Positions 1 to 11,086 of a stretch of DNA of 64,000 bases are shown in pieces. Both the position numbers and the translations under genes were made by a program. Every line of letters begins with the position of its first letter. Position 1 is the stretch's first letter. The stretch covers positions 4,872,571-4,936,570 of the forward strand of contig JAWNGF010000003.1 in NCBI GenBank assembly GCA_037039685.1, in the 5' to 3' direction. A model generated the notes under the pieces. The model made no database searches. It worked only from the letters and a program-made list of their open reading frames with translations, and had not been told where the DNA came from. Source of the DNA: Ceratobasidium sp. AG-K. Lineage: Eukaryota; Basidiomycota; Agaricomycetes; Cantharellales; Ceratobasidiaceae.

Positions 1-1443
1 GTTCGAGCGAGCACTTCTTTTCCAGCTTTGCTAAGGAGCTTAGTCCGGATCCATGTATTCAACGACTCTCCAACAGAGAGCATCACTGTTAACTTTCAGC
101 CACAATTCGTGAACACATTCGAAAGTGCGCACCGTCCGGAGAATGTTTTAGCACAAACACGTCCCGAGTAGGATTGGCGAGTATGGTCTTGACAGTACTC
201 TTATACGCATCTAGCCCTTCGTCTTCAGACCCGAGTGAGATTCCAGGGACGCATATAGTCGCAATCAGACTCGGGGGAATGGGTCCACTGGGTTTGGCAT
301 CCAACTTCTCCTCGCTCAACGTTGGAGTATGCCTCTTGCTTCGATACACAGCATACGTGGGTGTTGTCGTGTGAGCAGCTGCATCTGGGTTCCCGCCAGC
401 CACCTGAACAAACTCAAACTGCTCTACTCCACCCCAGCGCTTCCTGACGCGGTTTCCAGCGAGCCCTCCCCCTGCGACGCCGAATAGAGAGCCTAGTACG
501 ATTGGAGCGGTGGATGCGCTTAGGAACGGAAGAAGTGGTACAAGCGCAGGTGCCGCAAGACCTCCAGTGAGACCAATCGCCACGCCACCCAGCTAACATA
601 TCCTCAGATAACAGTTACCCGAACCACGGGAGAGAGACTCACAATGACTCCGCCCCCTGTGGCGGCCCACCTCCCCCATTTCCCACCCCATCCTTCCTCT
701 TGTTGCTTCCGTGCAGCCTCACTCTTCTCTTTCATTTCTGCCTCTTTCAGCTCGTGGAATAGCTCTCGGCCTAGCGTCTTCTCTACCGTCAATAGATCCG
801 TGAGCGGGATGGATAACAGCTTGAGCGCATGTGCAAGGATTGCACGAGAGGCGGCGGTGTATCCAAACGCCCTAGCCACGGTTTCCGAAGCTTTGGCTTC
901 GGACGACTGTTTGTGGGCTTCTGCTTGCGTCTTGGAGCTTGGGACGACTGTGGCGGTAAGTAGAGCAGATGTAATGCCGGGGTAATCTTTGGGGGATATT
1001 GTTCCAGCTAGAGATTCTGCATCCTGAAGGGTTGGTTCGGGAGGTAGAATTGGTGGATCGATTCCAAGCTTACGCCCGTACATCAGGATAGGAAGCAGGT
1101 AGCAATTAGACCACCCACATGTATGCAAACGTTGTGGAGCCAAACCTCCCCCGTTGATCTCCACCAATCTACTACGTCGTCCAAGCCGACTTTCAAGGCC
1201 TCGGGTGGGTTCAGAAGTGCGGCCTTTGAAACCACAGCCACAGCGAACCGCAGCTTGTCTGAAAGCTGCTTTTCGGTATGCAAGGTGGCCATTCCCTGGA
1301 TAAAGGCGTCTGGAGTCCTATGTTGGGTGTAAAGTCTCAGGTATACGTTGCGCAGGCCGAGTGTGGTGGTTACGAAGAATAGTGATAGACATGACAGCCT
1401 CGTGACGTCACGACACTTACCCAATCCGCTCTTGCTATATGCG

Positions 1444-1452
1444 CTTGAGGGC
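1444..1452. repeat. 9-bp target site duplication, left copy
   Basis: CTTGAGGGC directly outside the left inverted repeat, identical to 5039-5047. Nine bases is the usual target duplication of Mutator-like elements. Confidence 0.95.
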
Positions 1453-1584
1453 GGGCAGTCAGTCGTCAAATGACAGTTCCCATATTGGGACTAGAGTCGA
1501 TTACAAAGAAACGTCATGTTCGGCTCCCGACATGGCTTCCACCGACTCCGGCAAGACGGCCCGCAGATGGCCGGTGCCACTCGG
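1453..1584 (+). repeat. Left terminal inverted repeat of the MULE
   Basis: About 132 bp that match the reverse complement of 4908-5038 with scattered mismatches. Similarity fades after GGTGCCACTCGG at 1573-1584. Confidence 0.9.
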
Positions 1585-1677
1585 TAATTCCATGCCAGTG
1601 CTGGTGCCGCTTAGTAATACCTAGGTAGCTCACGTGTACCGTTGTTGCACCTTACTTGTACTACTACCTTATTAGTC

Positions 1678-4353
1678 ATGCTATACACTCCATTGGGAGC
1701 TATGTCTATACGCTTTGCACCTGTGCTTACACCCAAGAATATTGCATCACCAACACGAAGAGTAGCTGTACCACAGTCCAAGGTAGCTCTTTTGTTTAGA
1801 ACTGAAACATACGCTAATGTTCATGTTGTAGGTCCAGTTGAATACACTAGTTCTCACTAGTTTTCAACGTGGTTCACTTGACTCATTATATGGCTTGAAG
1901 TCTCCAAAGCTCATAGACCAGCAGTTTGACGACTCTCAGCAGTCGGATGCACAGGAGCTGTTGGTATCTCACAAGCTGGATGCCGTTTCACTCGAGGAGC
2001 TGGGAAGTAAATGGACAACACAATGGAGCAATAACACAAATGAGAAGCACCAACGTGTATTGTTTCAATGGTATGTACATTCTCACCCTAGAACACAACA
2101 TGTAGTTGACTCAATTTTCAGCACCTGTGGCATTGACCACCAGCTCCGGAAGACACTGAAGCGCCGCTTACCATATGGATTTACTGGTTGCCTTGCACAT
2201 GTTGAGCTGATCACAGAGCAGTCAACAGGCAAGATTCGACGCGTACACGGCTACCTTGAACACGGCCAGGAATGCCAAGATGCCCCTATTAACCGTGTTC
2301 CCAATCTCCCACTGCACCCGAGTGTGTCTGAGATGGCCTTAGAGCAGCTACATAATGGGGCAACGTGAGTATTTTCTGAAGAAAATTGACCCAACACTTA
2401 CCGTGCCTGTATAGCATTTCAGAAATTCACGAACGGAACCATGAGATGGTCCTTGGGCGTCGTTATTGTGGCCAGTCTGACTTGCTGGGGGGTTACCGGT
2501 ATCTTCTACGCCGATATGACTCTGCAAGCCTATACAGTCAGTACTTCCGAACTCAGGGGATCAACGTAAAGGAGCAGCCGCACAAGAATATCCATGATTG
2601 GCTGGAACCAAAATCCCCGTCGTATCATCCAGCACTTGCCCAGGCCATTTTCCATTACTCTGCCCGAACCGAGAGAAACAACCGTCTTGAGGTCTGCATT
2701 GCCACAGACAAAATGAAGGAGGCTGCTTGGCAGTACGGCCACCGGAAACAAATCCTCCTCAATGGCACATTCGGAGTCTGTGACCGACGTTTGCTGTTAT
2801 TCATTGTGATGGGGGTTGACAAACAAAACCACGGCGTACCTCTTGCATTCCTTCTGTTCTCTGCGCCCGCTGGCAACCAGTCGACATGTGGTGGCTATGA
2901 CACGTCCATATTGGTCAAGCTGCTGGCGCAGTGGCGGGAAGCAGTCTCCTCTTACCGTCAAGCTGAGTTTAGACCAGCTGTTGCAATTACCGACACGGAT
3001 TTCAAAGAGCGAGGAGCTCTCCTCAATGTTTTCGGCGACATTCGCCTGCTCATTTGTCAGTTCCACCTCCGCCAATGTTGGACAAACCACCAAGCCAAAC
3101 TCTTACCTAAAAGCATGCCCGGCGCGTCGACCATTCGGGACCATCTCATCGCCCTTGAGAACCAGCTCGTCCACTCGACGGACTTCAAGAAGGCCTGGAA
3201 CCTGGTACACCAGGAGATTGCATTGTTGAACCAGCTATCCAGGACCACATCCTATGCTCACGCTGCAGCCAAAGGACTCTCACACGTCCGTTATTTGTCA
3301 TCCTACTGGCTAACGCGGGCGCTGTGGGAGAGCTGGTCAGAGTTTGGGAGGTTATCAGCTGCCGCGGTGATACAGGTTCCACTAGAGGGGATCATACCGA
3401 CAACAAATCATCTTGAGTCCTTCAATGGCCTGTTGAAGCACAAGCACCTCAAGCGCTGGTCGAGAGGTGGTCGTCGAGTCCGAGCCGATACCCTGGTAAT
3501 GATGCTCGCAACGAAAATTGCCCCAAGCATTTTCCTGCAGCGTCGGCTCGAGGAGGAGGAGCGAGTAATGGTGAGGCGGGCTCTGGGAGGCATCCCGGGT
3601 GCAGCTCAGCTGCTGGGGAACAGCCTTCATAAACCAATCGAGCCCGTCGTAGCATTCTTGCAGAACGACCCACGACGAGACCATGAAGCTAGAATGCTGC
3701 TCGAATCGAACCGAGTCAGTATCCCTGTCGTGCAACAGACAGGTATTCTACTCACCTGCGTTTCGTTAAACTCGACGGACGCAGGCGGTGCCCCCATCGC
3801 GTACAGGGTCCGGTTTGGGTTCGACTCGAGTGCGTCGTGCTCTTGCCCCGATTTTGCACAGCGCGGCGGAGCGTGCAAGCACATTCGGGCGGGGCTATGC
3901 CAGACGCGCAGTTTCCGAGCCTGGGCGCTGCAGTACCAGCCCTACGACCCGATCGTGTACACGCCCGACATTGAACTGCCAGTCGACAAGGCGTCAGCAA
4001 TTCGTATACACGCCCTCGCGAATCGATACGTCCTGGTCGGGCGACACGACGTCTCGAATAGCACCACAAACGCGAATGCGGCCGAGCCGAGTGCGGACAC
4101 GGCCGTGTCGCGAGCGGCTCGTTACGTTGACGAGGCCTTGCGGGGCGGGTTTCTGGGCGACCTAGACGACCTGGATGACCTAGACGACAGCAACAACTAC
4201 AGTTACACGAACACGGAAGACGAGGGGCCCGGAGACAGCAGGGACGCAGAAGAAAGCGAGGAAGACGAGAGCGACGAGTATGTGTCGTCGTTGTCGGGCC
4301 ACGAAATTGATGAGGTGGGCGCGACTCTATTGACCATCAACAGCGCTTATTGA
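1678..4353 (+). CDS. MULE transposase with SWIM zinc finger
   Basis: The catalytic transposase of the element. The first ATG is at 1678; introns are likely at about 1828-1860, 2072-2121 (GTATGT...TTTCAG) and 2366-2414 (GTGAGT...TATAG), and the last long exon runs to a stop at 4351-4353. The core (about 2740-3120) shows the MULE pattern: DGTFG-like start read as NGTFGVCDRR, VAITDTDFKERGAL, then CQFHLRQCW. A later HLESFNG motif lies at about 3410. A SWIM finger CSCPDFAQRGGACKH spans 3838-3882. The C-terminus is acidic and repetitive (DLDDLDDLDD). N-terminal exons are less certain than the core. A MULE transposase of this length is typical. Confidence 0.88.
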
Positions 4354-4433
4354 TCATCTAACTTTGTTTCTAGCCCGAAAGCACTAGCGCGCGGGGCCTT
4401 TCCGAACAGCTAATTGCACGCACGACATACACC

Positions 4434-4721
4434 ATGAAAAAAACTATGAAGCTCGTCCCGGGCATACACGCCGCATTGGACCATATCCACTACCGAGACA
4501 TGGAAGTCTCCATCCACCGACAGGAATACGAGCGGTATGCGGATGCCCTCGAATCTCTATCATCTAGGATTCGAGGCCTCCTTCGCCGTACGACAGCACC
4601 CTCGTTCCCGCCAACACAGAGTCAAGCCCAGCCCTCCACACAACATAACACGGACAACATCCCCATTCCAGCTTCGCCAGAGAGGCGACAATACCGAAAA
4701 CAGTCTCATAGTTTCCATTAA
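4434..4721 (+). CDS. Small second ORF inside the MULE, unknown function
   Basis: A 95-residue ORF between the transposase stop and the right inverted repeat, on the same strand. It starts with ATG at 4434 and has a helical middle (about residues 15-50, MEVSIHRQEYERYADAL) followed by a Pro/Gln/Ser tail. No known domain is recognised. Position suggests an accessory protein or a last exon relic of the transposon; it could also be chance. Codon content alone does not decide it. Confidence 0.4.
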   Translation: MKKTMKLVPGIHAALDHIHYRDMEVSIHRQEYERYADALESLSSRIRGLLRRTTAPSFPPTQSQAQPSTQHNTDNIPIPASPERRQYRKQSHSFH

Positions 4722-4907
4722 CTCACCCATGTATTTACTTATGCTAATAACTACACTATTTCAGTCTAATTTTCGTTTGTAATGTCTATCAACTTGTTCG
4801 AGCAATAAATCTAAGCCAGTCTGACTTAGTGTTTGGCCTTCGAGTCAATACGGGCGCGCTCCGGTAATAGGTACGGCAACCGGCCGGGCATAGGTATCAC
4901 GTAAGTG

Positions 4908-5038
4908 CCGAGGGGCACCGGCCGTCTGCGGGCCGTCTCGCCTGAGTCGGTGGAAGCCAATGCGGGAGCCGAACAGACGCTTCTTTGTAGTCGACCCTAG
5001 TCCCAATATGGGAACTGTCATTTGACGACTGACTGCCC
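4908..5038 (-). repeat. Right terminal inverted repeat of the MULE
   Basis: About 131 bp, reverse complement of the left repeat. The outermost bases on the minus strand are GGGCAGTCAGTCGTC. Confidence 0.9.
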
Positions 5039-5047
5039 CTTGAGGGC
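5039..5047. repeat. 9-bp target site duplication, right copy
   Basis: CTTGAGGGC directly outside the right inverted repeat, identical to 1444-1452. Confidence 0.95.
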
Positions 5048-5105
5048 TGCCTTTTACCATAAGAGAGGCGAGCGGAATCAAATACCGTAATATAGAGTCG
5101 TACAT

Positions 5106-5463
5106 GGTAGATTAAAAATAATAAATTCACAAATGCCTAACCATATTGCCTCCACAAAAAATCAGAGTAAATCTGGTAAACCAAGGGCGGAACGAATAAA
5201 AACGCACAAGAGCACCGCCATCGCGGAGCCGAACGAATCAAACACAGATCGAATTACGAACCAACTTTGAGGCAGCTAGGGGATAACGCCACGGGCTTTT
5301 CGATCAAACCAATCTAGGTGCGCCTGCGGATCAGTCCATAAGGGTGGTACAAGGGCTTCGATCAACAAACTGACCTAGCATATACCAGGGCGAATGTCCT
5401 TTCCGGCTCGATTGCGCGCGCCCGTTTGGTAGGAGGGTTAATGACATTTTTCGACGTCACGCC
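5106..5463. other. Intergenic region
   Basis: Between the interrupted DUF726 gene (transcribed left) and the end of the CFEM gene. Presumably holds the DUF726 promoter. No ORF or repeat recognised. Confidence 0.6.
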
Positions 5464-5834
5464 CTACGATCCATTCCAGAACCAGGATGAACGACCAAAC
5501 AAATCCCGCGAGATGAAACCAAAACCTACAGCCTGGTTACACAGATACACCGCGAAATCGTACGCAGCCTTCCAATCCGCATATGAGCACGAGTTGCGAA
5601 AGCACAGGTTCGTGGCGTTGCAGTAGCTCGCGTGCTGGCACATGCAGTTATTGTCCGTGTAGCTGCAGCTGCCAGCCGAGGCTTGGCCAAGGCACGCTAT
5701 AGCCCAATTGGTCAGCCTGCGAATATGATAAAGAGGCGCCACTTACGCTCGGCACAAGCGGGAAAGTCCGCACTTACGAACGCAGCGAATAAAACTACGA
5801 ACGCTACGACGGTGAGGGAGAGGCAATGGAGCAT
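5464..5834 (-). CDS. Secreted CFEM-domain protein
   Basis: Two exons (5834-5747 and 5696-5464) joined across a 50-bp intron (GTAAGT...CTATAG). The start ATG opens a hydrophobic signal peptide (LTVVAFVVLFAAFVSA). The mature part begins DFPACAEPCLGQ and continues with the CFEM cysteine pattern (CSYTDNNCMCQ, LCFRNSC, ADW, VYLC). CFEM is a fungus-specific extracellular domain linked to haem or iron uptake, surface functions and, in some pathogens, host interaction. The tail is short and lacks a clear GPI signal, so the protein is probably released. The acceptor TATAG at 5697-5699 is needed to keep the first Cys pair in frame; the nearer CGCAG acceptor would hit a stop. Confidence 0.82.
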
Positions 5835-5879
5835 GGTGAGAGACCCAGCTATTTCTGTTTAGCAGGTCCCAACTGGTGA

Positions 5880-5886
5880 TTTTATA
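5880..5886 (-). promoter_or_regulatory. TATA box of the CFEM gene
   Basis: TATAAAA on the minus strand, 46 bp upstream of the CFEM start codon. Confidence 0.5.
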
Positions 5887-6237
5887 TGCGACGCCGCCCG
5901 AAAGGTTGGTAGAAATTTCGCTCGTCATCGTGCTGTCGACGGCCTTGAACAATCAAGCTAGAACGAGAAACACGGTCTGTCTAGTTCACGTGTGCAAAAA
6001 GTGGCCTTCACTGGGACACAGCGAGACAATGGGAACGGCCGTTCTGTGCAAGTGGCCCAGTCACATAGCCGGGTCCGGTCCACTTCCACGGCCCAGGTGA
6101 ATCACAATGCATCAAAAATGACGAATGAGTATCCCCATTGTCATCCGGTTGAGGGTGAAGCATTGGCGGGGGCGGGCGAAATTTGTCCTGGAAGACTTTC
6201 GAGCGCAGGGCCAACAGATGGGGAAATTGGTATGATA

Positions 6238-6698
6238 TTACCCGCCATGAAGAGTAGAAATAAAAACAATCTCGTCATTTTGCTTCAATTGATACGCGCC
6301 CTCGCCTTCCAGTTCCCAATCGGTATCGTTGATTAGAACTAGAATCCCTGGGCGTCTGTCACCACACCAATTGTTAGGATTGAGTTCTGCCTGGTTGAAT
6401 AAACTCACACGGTGCCCCCTTCGATGAACAGCTCCTCTCGCTCTTTGAGCATGTGGTCTCGCATATGGTGAATCAAATATTTCAAATCGACCGGCTCGCC
6501 CGTAGGTGTGGTTGAAGGCAGATCGACAATATGGGACCGTTGATTGGAGAATAGTAATTCCATTCCGCCACTGCCGGATAAAATCGCATGGGTGTTAGTG
6601 GGAGGGAGTTGTTCGCACACTGAACACGGGAGCTTTATGTCAGATTGGAGCAAGACATACCCAAACTCAATATTTATGGTTATAATATTGTCCGCCAT
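6238..6698 (-). CDS. URM1: Ubiquitin-related modifier 1
   Basis: Three exons (6698-6661, 6570-6409, 6355-6238) give a 105-residue protein. Splices are GTATGT...CAG and GTGTGAGT-type donor with ACAG acceptor. The frame reads NIEFGGGMELLF at the start, [19 protein letters not shown] in the middle, [15 protein letters not shown] after the second intron, and ends FISTLHGG directly before the stop. URM1 is a sulfur carrier: its C-terminal Gly-Gly is adenylated and thiocarboxylated by Uba4 and donates sulfur for 2-thiouridine at the tRNA wobble position; it can also be conjugated to proteins. All hallmarks and the length fit. The start lies 78 bp from the divergent gene at 6777, which suggests a shared promoter. 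Confidence 0.95.
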
Positions 6699-6776
6699 GG
6701 TTGGTCAAACCAGGTGGGCGCGGATATGGTGTCGACCTGTCACGTGTTTCCAGGGCGCTTCCTGTTTACCACGACC

Positions 6777-7064
6777 ATGGCACACTCGGCCCGCTCGTCG
6801 CTGTCAGATTTGAGTGTGCAAACACTTCCACTTACGCCCGCTCTACCCCAACACAAACGCACACCGTCGCAAACGTACTTTTCCCTTGCTGGCGATGACT
6901 TTCTTGGACCCTCGAATGACACGCGCCACGAAGTCAGCGAAGTGCCAACGGGATTCGAGAAACTGGGACCTGGCGAGAGCGTTGCCATCGGTTTGAGTGT
7001 CGCTGCAGTCTTGACTTTGGCCGTTGTTGCTGCAACTGTAACCTTGTTGAAGGTAAAATGGTAG
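6777..7064 (+). CDS. Small single-pass membrane protein, unknown
   Basis: An uninterrupted 95-residue ORF opening at ATG 6777 (MAHSARSS). It has a polar Ser/Thr/Pro-rich N-terminal part, then one hydrophobic segment of about 20 residues (VAIGLSVAAVLTLAVVAATV) and a short basic end (KVKW). No family is recognised. A predicted tail-anchored or type III single-pass topology fits. It is divergent from URM1, so the two probably share regulatory DNA. An in-frame upstream ATG at 6645 lies inside the URM1 gene and is unlikely to be used. Confidence 0.55.
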   Translation: MAHSARSSLSDLSVQTLPLTPALPQHKRTPSQTYFSLAGDDFLGPSNDTRHEVSEVPTGFEKLGPGESVAIGLSVAAVLTLAVVAATVTLLKVKW

Positions 7065-8013
7065 ATGGCCTTGATAGAATCTACATCGTAGGTACAATTG
7101 AACTGTCTTTTTGATAACCCTATTTATCGATATCACAGTCATCGCGATCATGGGCGACCTGACTCTGTGAGCTTTGGTCTGGACATTTCCAAAACTACCT
7201 CAGCAAGCGATGTTCCTAGCCTCCCTTGGTCTTACCCGCAAAGTTAGACCTCTCGTCATGTTAATTACTCAGTCGCGGGCAATATTGCCGGTCTTCGACG
7301 GTCCAGGCAGGAATGCCATTTAGTGGCAAAATCACAGTTGCTTGCGCCCTTGACCTGAAACGGCTAGAAGCGGGGCTGCATGTGCTCTTGCTTTTTTATC
7401 ACTTCGAAAAACTGCAGAGAGGAACTAGAGCTGGCCTAATCGCATCGTGCATGTTCTGATGAATGACTTCAGCATACAATATGTGTGGGTTAAAATAAAC
7501 ACAGAACAAAAGGATAAAGGTGCACCAAACTTGATTCCTTGATGTGATCGAAGGTACCCTATTAACACCGGATTAGAAACCTTCCCGGACTTCCTGATGT
7601 TCAGGGTTGCGCAAATTTGACTAGGTTGCTTACCACTCTCAACATAGAACGCGGCTCGAAACTGTCTCAAATCGGATATTTGAATGGGTATAGTGTGATG
7701 GATGTGTTTGATCACAGGAGATACGGCTTTGGTGTGCAGGGCCGGCTGAAGAATAGTATTCCCGCGCCAAACGTGCCACCAGAGACAGACCCGACAGCTT
7801 GGCCAACTATGGACTAGAAGCATCATACATTTAATTTTCTCCCTCTACAATCACGACGGCGATGCATAAGTAGACCAGGCGAGTCAGCATTGCTCCTGTT
7901 CCCGCCCCTCTTAGCCGCGCCACTGGTGTTGTCTATGACCGTCTCTGGCCAGGCGGAACGTTCGGTCCCCTATTTCTCCCCGGCTTGGTCTACGTACCCC
8001 TGAGTCTCTTGCA
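7065..8013. other. Intergenic region
   Basis: No gene or repeat recognised. A pyrimidine-rich stretch at 7890-8010 precedes the next gene and is probably its promoter/5' UTR. Confidence 0.5.
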
Positions 8014-11000
8014 ATGGCCGGGCCATTTCCTTCTCGCTCCCGGTCGTCCAGCGTCAGCAGCGACTTCGGCGCCACCACTCGTTCCCGTGAACCGACTTTG
8101 TCTTCAAAGCCTGATCATTCTCGACGTGGTCCTCTGGCCTTTCTCTTTGCTACAAAACCCGAACGGAATCGAGCACCCTCGCCAGTACCCTCAGCCAACA
8201 GCTCACAGTTGGACGTGACTGAAATCCCCAAACGACAACGCACCAACTCTCGTCCCAGTGTGTTCGCCCGCTCGCTTACCGGTCGGCATCGCCCCTTGTC
8301 CCGTGTCGAGGCTAGCCCTTCCAACTCACCTACTCTTCCCTCTATCTTCGCCTCCTTGCCTAGAGGGACACGAGATCGCATTCGTAACAGTTACGACAGC
8401 ACACGTCGTAGCGCTGAAAGACCCGCAACTTTCATTCAAGGAGACATCACGCCTATTCCTGACATCCCCGACCCAGAGACCTCCACGCCAAATCCACACT
8501 CCTTTAGGGTCAGCGAGACCGGCCTCGAACGCGAATACAAGCGTCGCAGTATGGGATCTTTTGCACGACCTCCTATTACGTCAAAGTCAGCTCGCCGTAT
8601 TTCATCCTTTCCTCTGGGCGATGACTTGCTCGACGTGGTTGGGGAATCGTACCGCGCTTCGACGGCCGACCTCAGCGAGTTTCTTCGGGACACTGGTCCA
8701 GAAGACGCACGTCCTCCTGTCGACAAGTCGTTGAACAAGGATGACCGGGATGGTAAGGTTCAATCAACACCCTGACTATATCCGGTCGCTAATCTTGGTT
8801 TAGGTGCTAGTTCGACGCGTTCGCGAACCAAGTCGTCTATATTTCGTATTGGTGGACGGAGGCGAGAAAAGAGTAGGCCCAGCGTCGGCCCTGGGGCCAA
8901 TTCGAGTGACATTCCCCCCGTACCTTTACCGGCTCTTCCTTATGGGAAGGAGAGCGGGGAAACCCGAACGAGTTTATCCCATATCCTACCCTTGCTCAAT
9001 CTTGATCAGGAGGGCGCCAACTCTTCGGGCACGAGGTCGAGCCTGCAAAGCTCGTGGTCTGGACATCTGCCACCCAATACGCGCGAACATAGGTTACGGG
9101 ATGGGTAAGCTGCGCGCTGTTTGACTTTGGTTCCAGGCTTAACGATAGTTTGTTTTCAGGACGACCATTCTGATGATCACGACGCCCCAAGTTACCCAGC
9201 CGAGAACCCTGTCGTACTCGCGGTCGCTGGGTTCAATGACGAACCTGTCGAAAGAAGAGCCGTCCCCCGCCGCTCCGGACGGGTCCGATAGTATCCCGAC
9301 CCAGCCACCTAGTCTAAAACCATATCCCGACGGGACGAAGCTCAAGACTCACTCCCCTTCCATGTCGGTCTCTTCTGATGGCACATTGTCAACAACCGAA
9401 CGTCCCCGTACCATCTCTGGGGATGAGGCGCTCCTTCTTCCTCGTCTAAGAGCCCTGGAGACAAAGTTCAGTCAACAGACCCCAACCGCTGGTCACGGAG
9501 TCTTGTCGGGAATGCAAAACGGGTACTTGCGGGTCCACACGCCCAAGACGCGGCCGCGAGGGTACAGCTCACCCGAAAGGATGTCTCCGCCAAGCACCGA
9601 CTCAACTCCAACGGTGTCCACTCCTAAGGCGTCGTTTTCGCCTTCTGCATCCATTGCGCCAACACCCGAGCTCACGCCGCAAAAGTCACCTCTCGAGCTC
9701 CCCACTGTCAAGGTCAATGGCATTCTCGCCCGCAAGACCTCGCTGGATTCATCTCCTCGCAAAACCCCAACGGACACTTCTCCGCTCAAGATACTTACTG
9801 ATTCACTCCCCCGGAACGATCAAGCCAATTCGTCTCCCAGGAAGGTGTTTGTGGATTCACCCTTACGCAAGACCCCAACGGATTCCCCCATTATAGTTGA
9901 CGGCTTGCACTTCCCAGCCCCTCCCAGCGAAGCTCCTCCATCCCGACGCCGGCCATATACGATGGAGGCCAAGCCTAAGGGCAATCCGACTGCTAGCCCC
10001 TCGCGAACGTCGTCCAAGAGCGTTCGTCTGTCGCGTACCCCAAGGAATTCGAGCCCCAGCGAGGCAGATTCCATCAAAGCACGTACGAGAAGGGCGGAAT
10101 CACGTCCGCACCCACTCAACTTGAGCGCTATTCCGACCTATCGCGAGTTCAAGGCCAACCCCGCCGAGATCTTCATCCAGCCGGGGGAGCTGACTGGGTT
10201 AGAACTCGACTTGAGCGCTGGCAGTTCGGAGCTAGGTCGAAAGCGCGATAGCTTAATGGAACAACACCAACAGTTCTTTTTGAATGCGAATCCATTCCAG
10301 ACCCCGCCTTCGCCTGCGGATCCGTTCCTGGGTCCTCCGTTGAAGGGCGCGTCGGTGTTGCCTCCACCTGGAGGAGGACCGCCCGCTATGCCCTTGCCGC
10401 CTTCTCCTCGTCCACTGCCTGAGCCTCCAATGGCGTCCAGCTCGCCCATCAGCCCTCGCTCGATCCCACTTCCGCCCGTTGATCTGCATCGTATCAGTTT
10501 GCATTCCCAACGGTCCCGGTATGACTCGCTCATTATACGCTCTCCCGGCTCGATTACTCCTATTCCGGCCTCGCCTGTTGCCTCGGACGCTGTGCATGCC
10601 CTAAATAGCGTGCTCGCTGTCCAGCGCGAGCAATTTGATTCGATGAGCCAGCAGCTGGTCGCCATGCTCAAGTCGTTCGAGGACGAAAAGCGAGCGTATG
10701 AGCAGCGCATTCAGGAGCTCGCGGCATCTGTGGCTGAAAAGGAGGCCAAGGCGAAGGAGGATGAGCGCAAGATCAAAGGGTTAGAATGGCTTGTTGGGAA
10801 TCTCAATCTTCGCGCTGCCGCAGCTGCCAAAGGCGGAAACAGCGATTCGGATTCAACTCAAGCCAACAACCCTGATCGGCGCCGTAGCTCGTTCTCAGGT
10901 TTGGGTGCTAACGACGATGTTCCGGTCACCCCTTTGCCAATCAACCGGGCGTTTGACCCTGCCGAGAGGGAAAAGCGGACAGCCTCGATGGACGATGTGT

Positions 11001-11086
11001 TGCAAAACCTGGTTGCGCTTTCGTTTGGGTCGCATCGGAGCCCGAGTCGGATACACGAGTGGGCAGCTAAAACTGTCCTAGAGTAA
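8014..11086 (+). CDS. Large Ser/Pro-rich disordered protein with a C-terminal coiled coil
   Basis: Three exons (8014-8752, 8804-9104, 9160-11086) give about 988 residues; all splices are GT...AG and keep frame. Most of the protein is Ser/Pro/Thr/Arg-rich and should be disordered, with many SP and TP sites. A block at about 9720-9890 repeats variants of SPRKTPTDS. A proline-rich run (LPPPGGGPPAMPLPPSPRPLPEPP, about 10360-10425) could bind SH3 or profilin. The only folded part is a coiled coil at about 10600-10790 (HALNSVLAVQREQFDS onward), ending in KGLEWLVGNL. No catalytic domain is seen. The make-up resembles fungal polarity or cytoskeletal scaffold proteins, but I do not recognise a named family. 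Confidence 0.85.

Larger units (their letters stand above)
1453..5038 (+). mobile_element. Complete Mutator-like DNA transposon (MULE)
   Basis: A 3.6-kb element bounded by long inverted repeats (1453-1584 and 4908-5038, outer ends GGGCAGTCAGTCGTC) and flanked by a perfect 9-bp duplication. It carries a spliced transposase gene with an MULE catalytic core and SWIM zinc finger, plus a small downstream ORF. Intact ends, an intact target duplication and an open transposase suggest a fairly recent insertion. It interrupts the DUF726 gene. Confidence 0.95.
1..5105 (-). pseudogene. DUF726 (TMCO4-like) hydrolase gene, split by a transposon and cut by the window edge
   Basis: Exons at about 1427-1083, 1080-650, 583-150 and 70-1 encode a DUF726 protein. 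A helical region (about 1420-650) is followed by a glycine-rich membrane stretch beginning IGLTGGLAAPALVPLL (near 580) and then an ICVPGI strand. This matches TMCO4 and yeast Mil1-type proteins, membrane-associated alpha/beta hydrolase-like proteins. The part that should hold the nucleophile elbow lies off the left edge. The first exon is interrupted after base 1452 by a Mutator-like element. With the element and one target copy removed, a frame opening at the ATG at 5105-5103 runs through the junction to a donor (GTAAGT) near 1426, so insertion was probably the disabling event. An ATG inside the left inverted repeat (1469) could still start a shortened protein. Family assignment is firm; the exact first exon is inferred. 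Confidence 0.75.
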
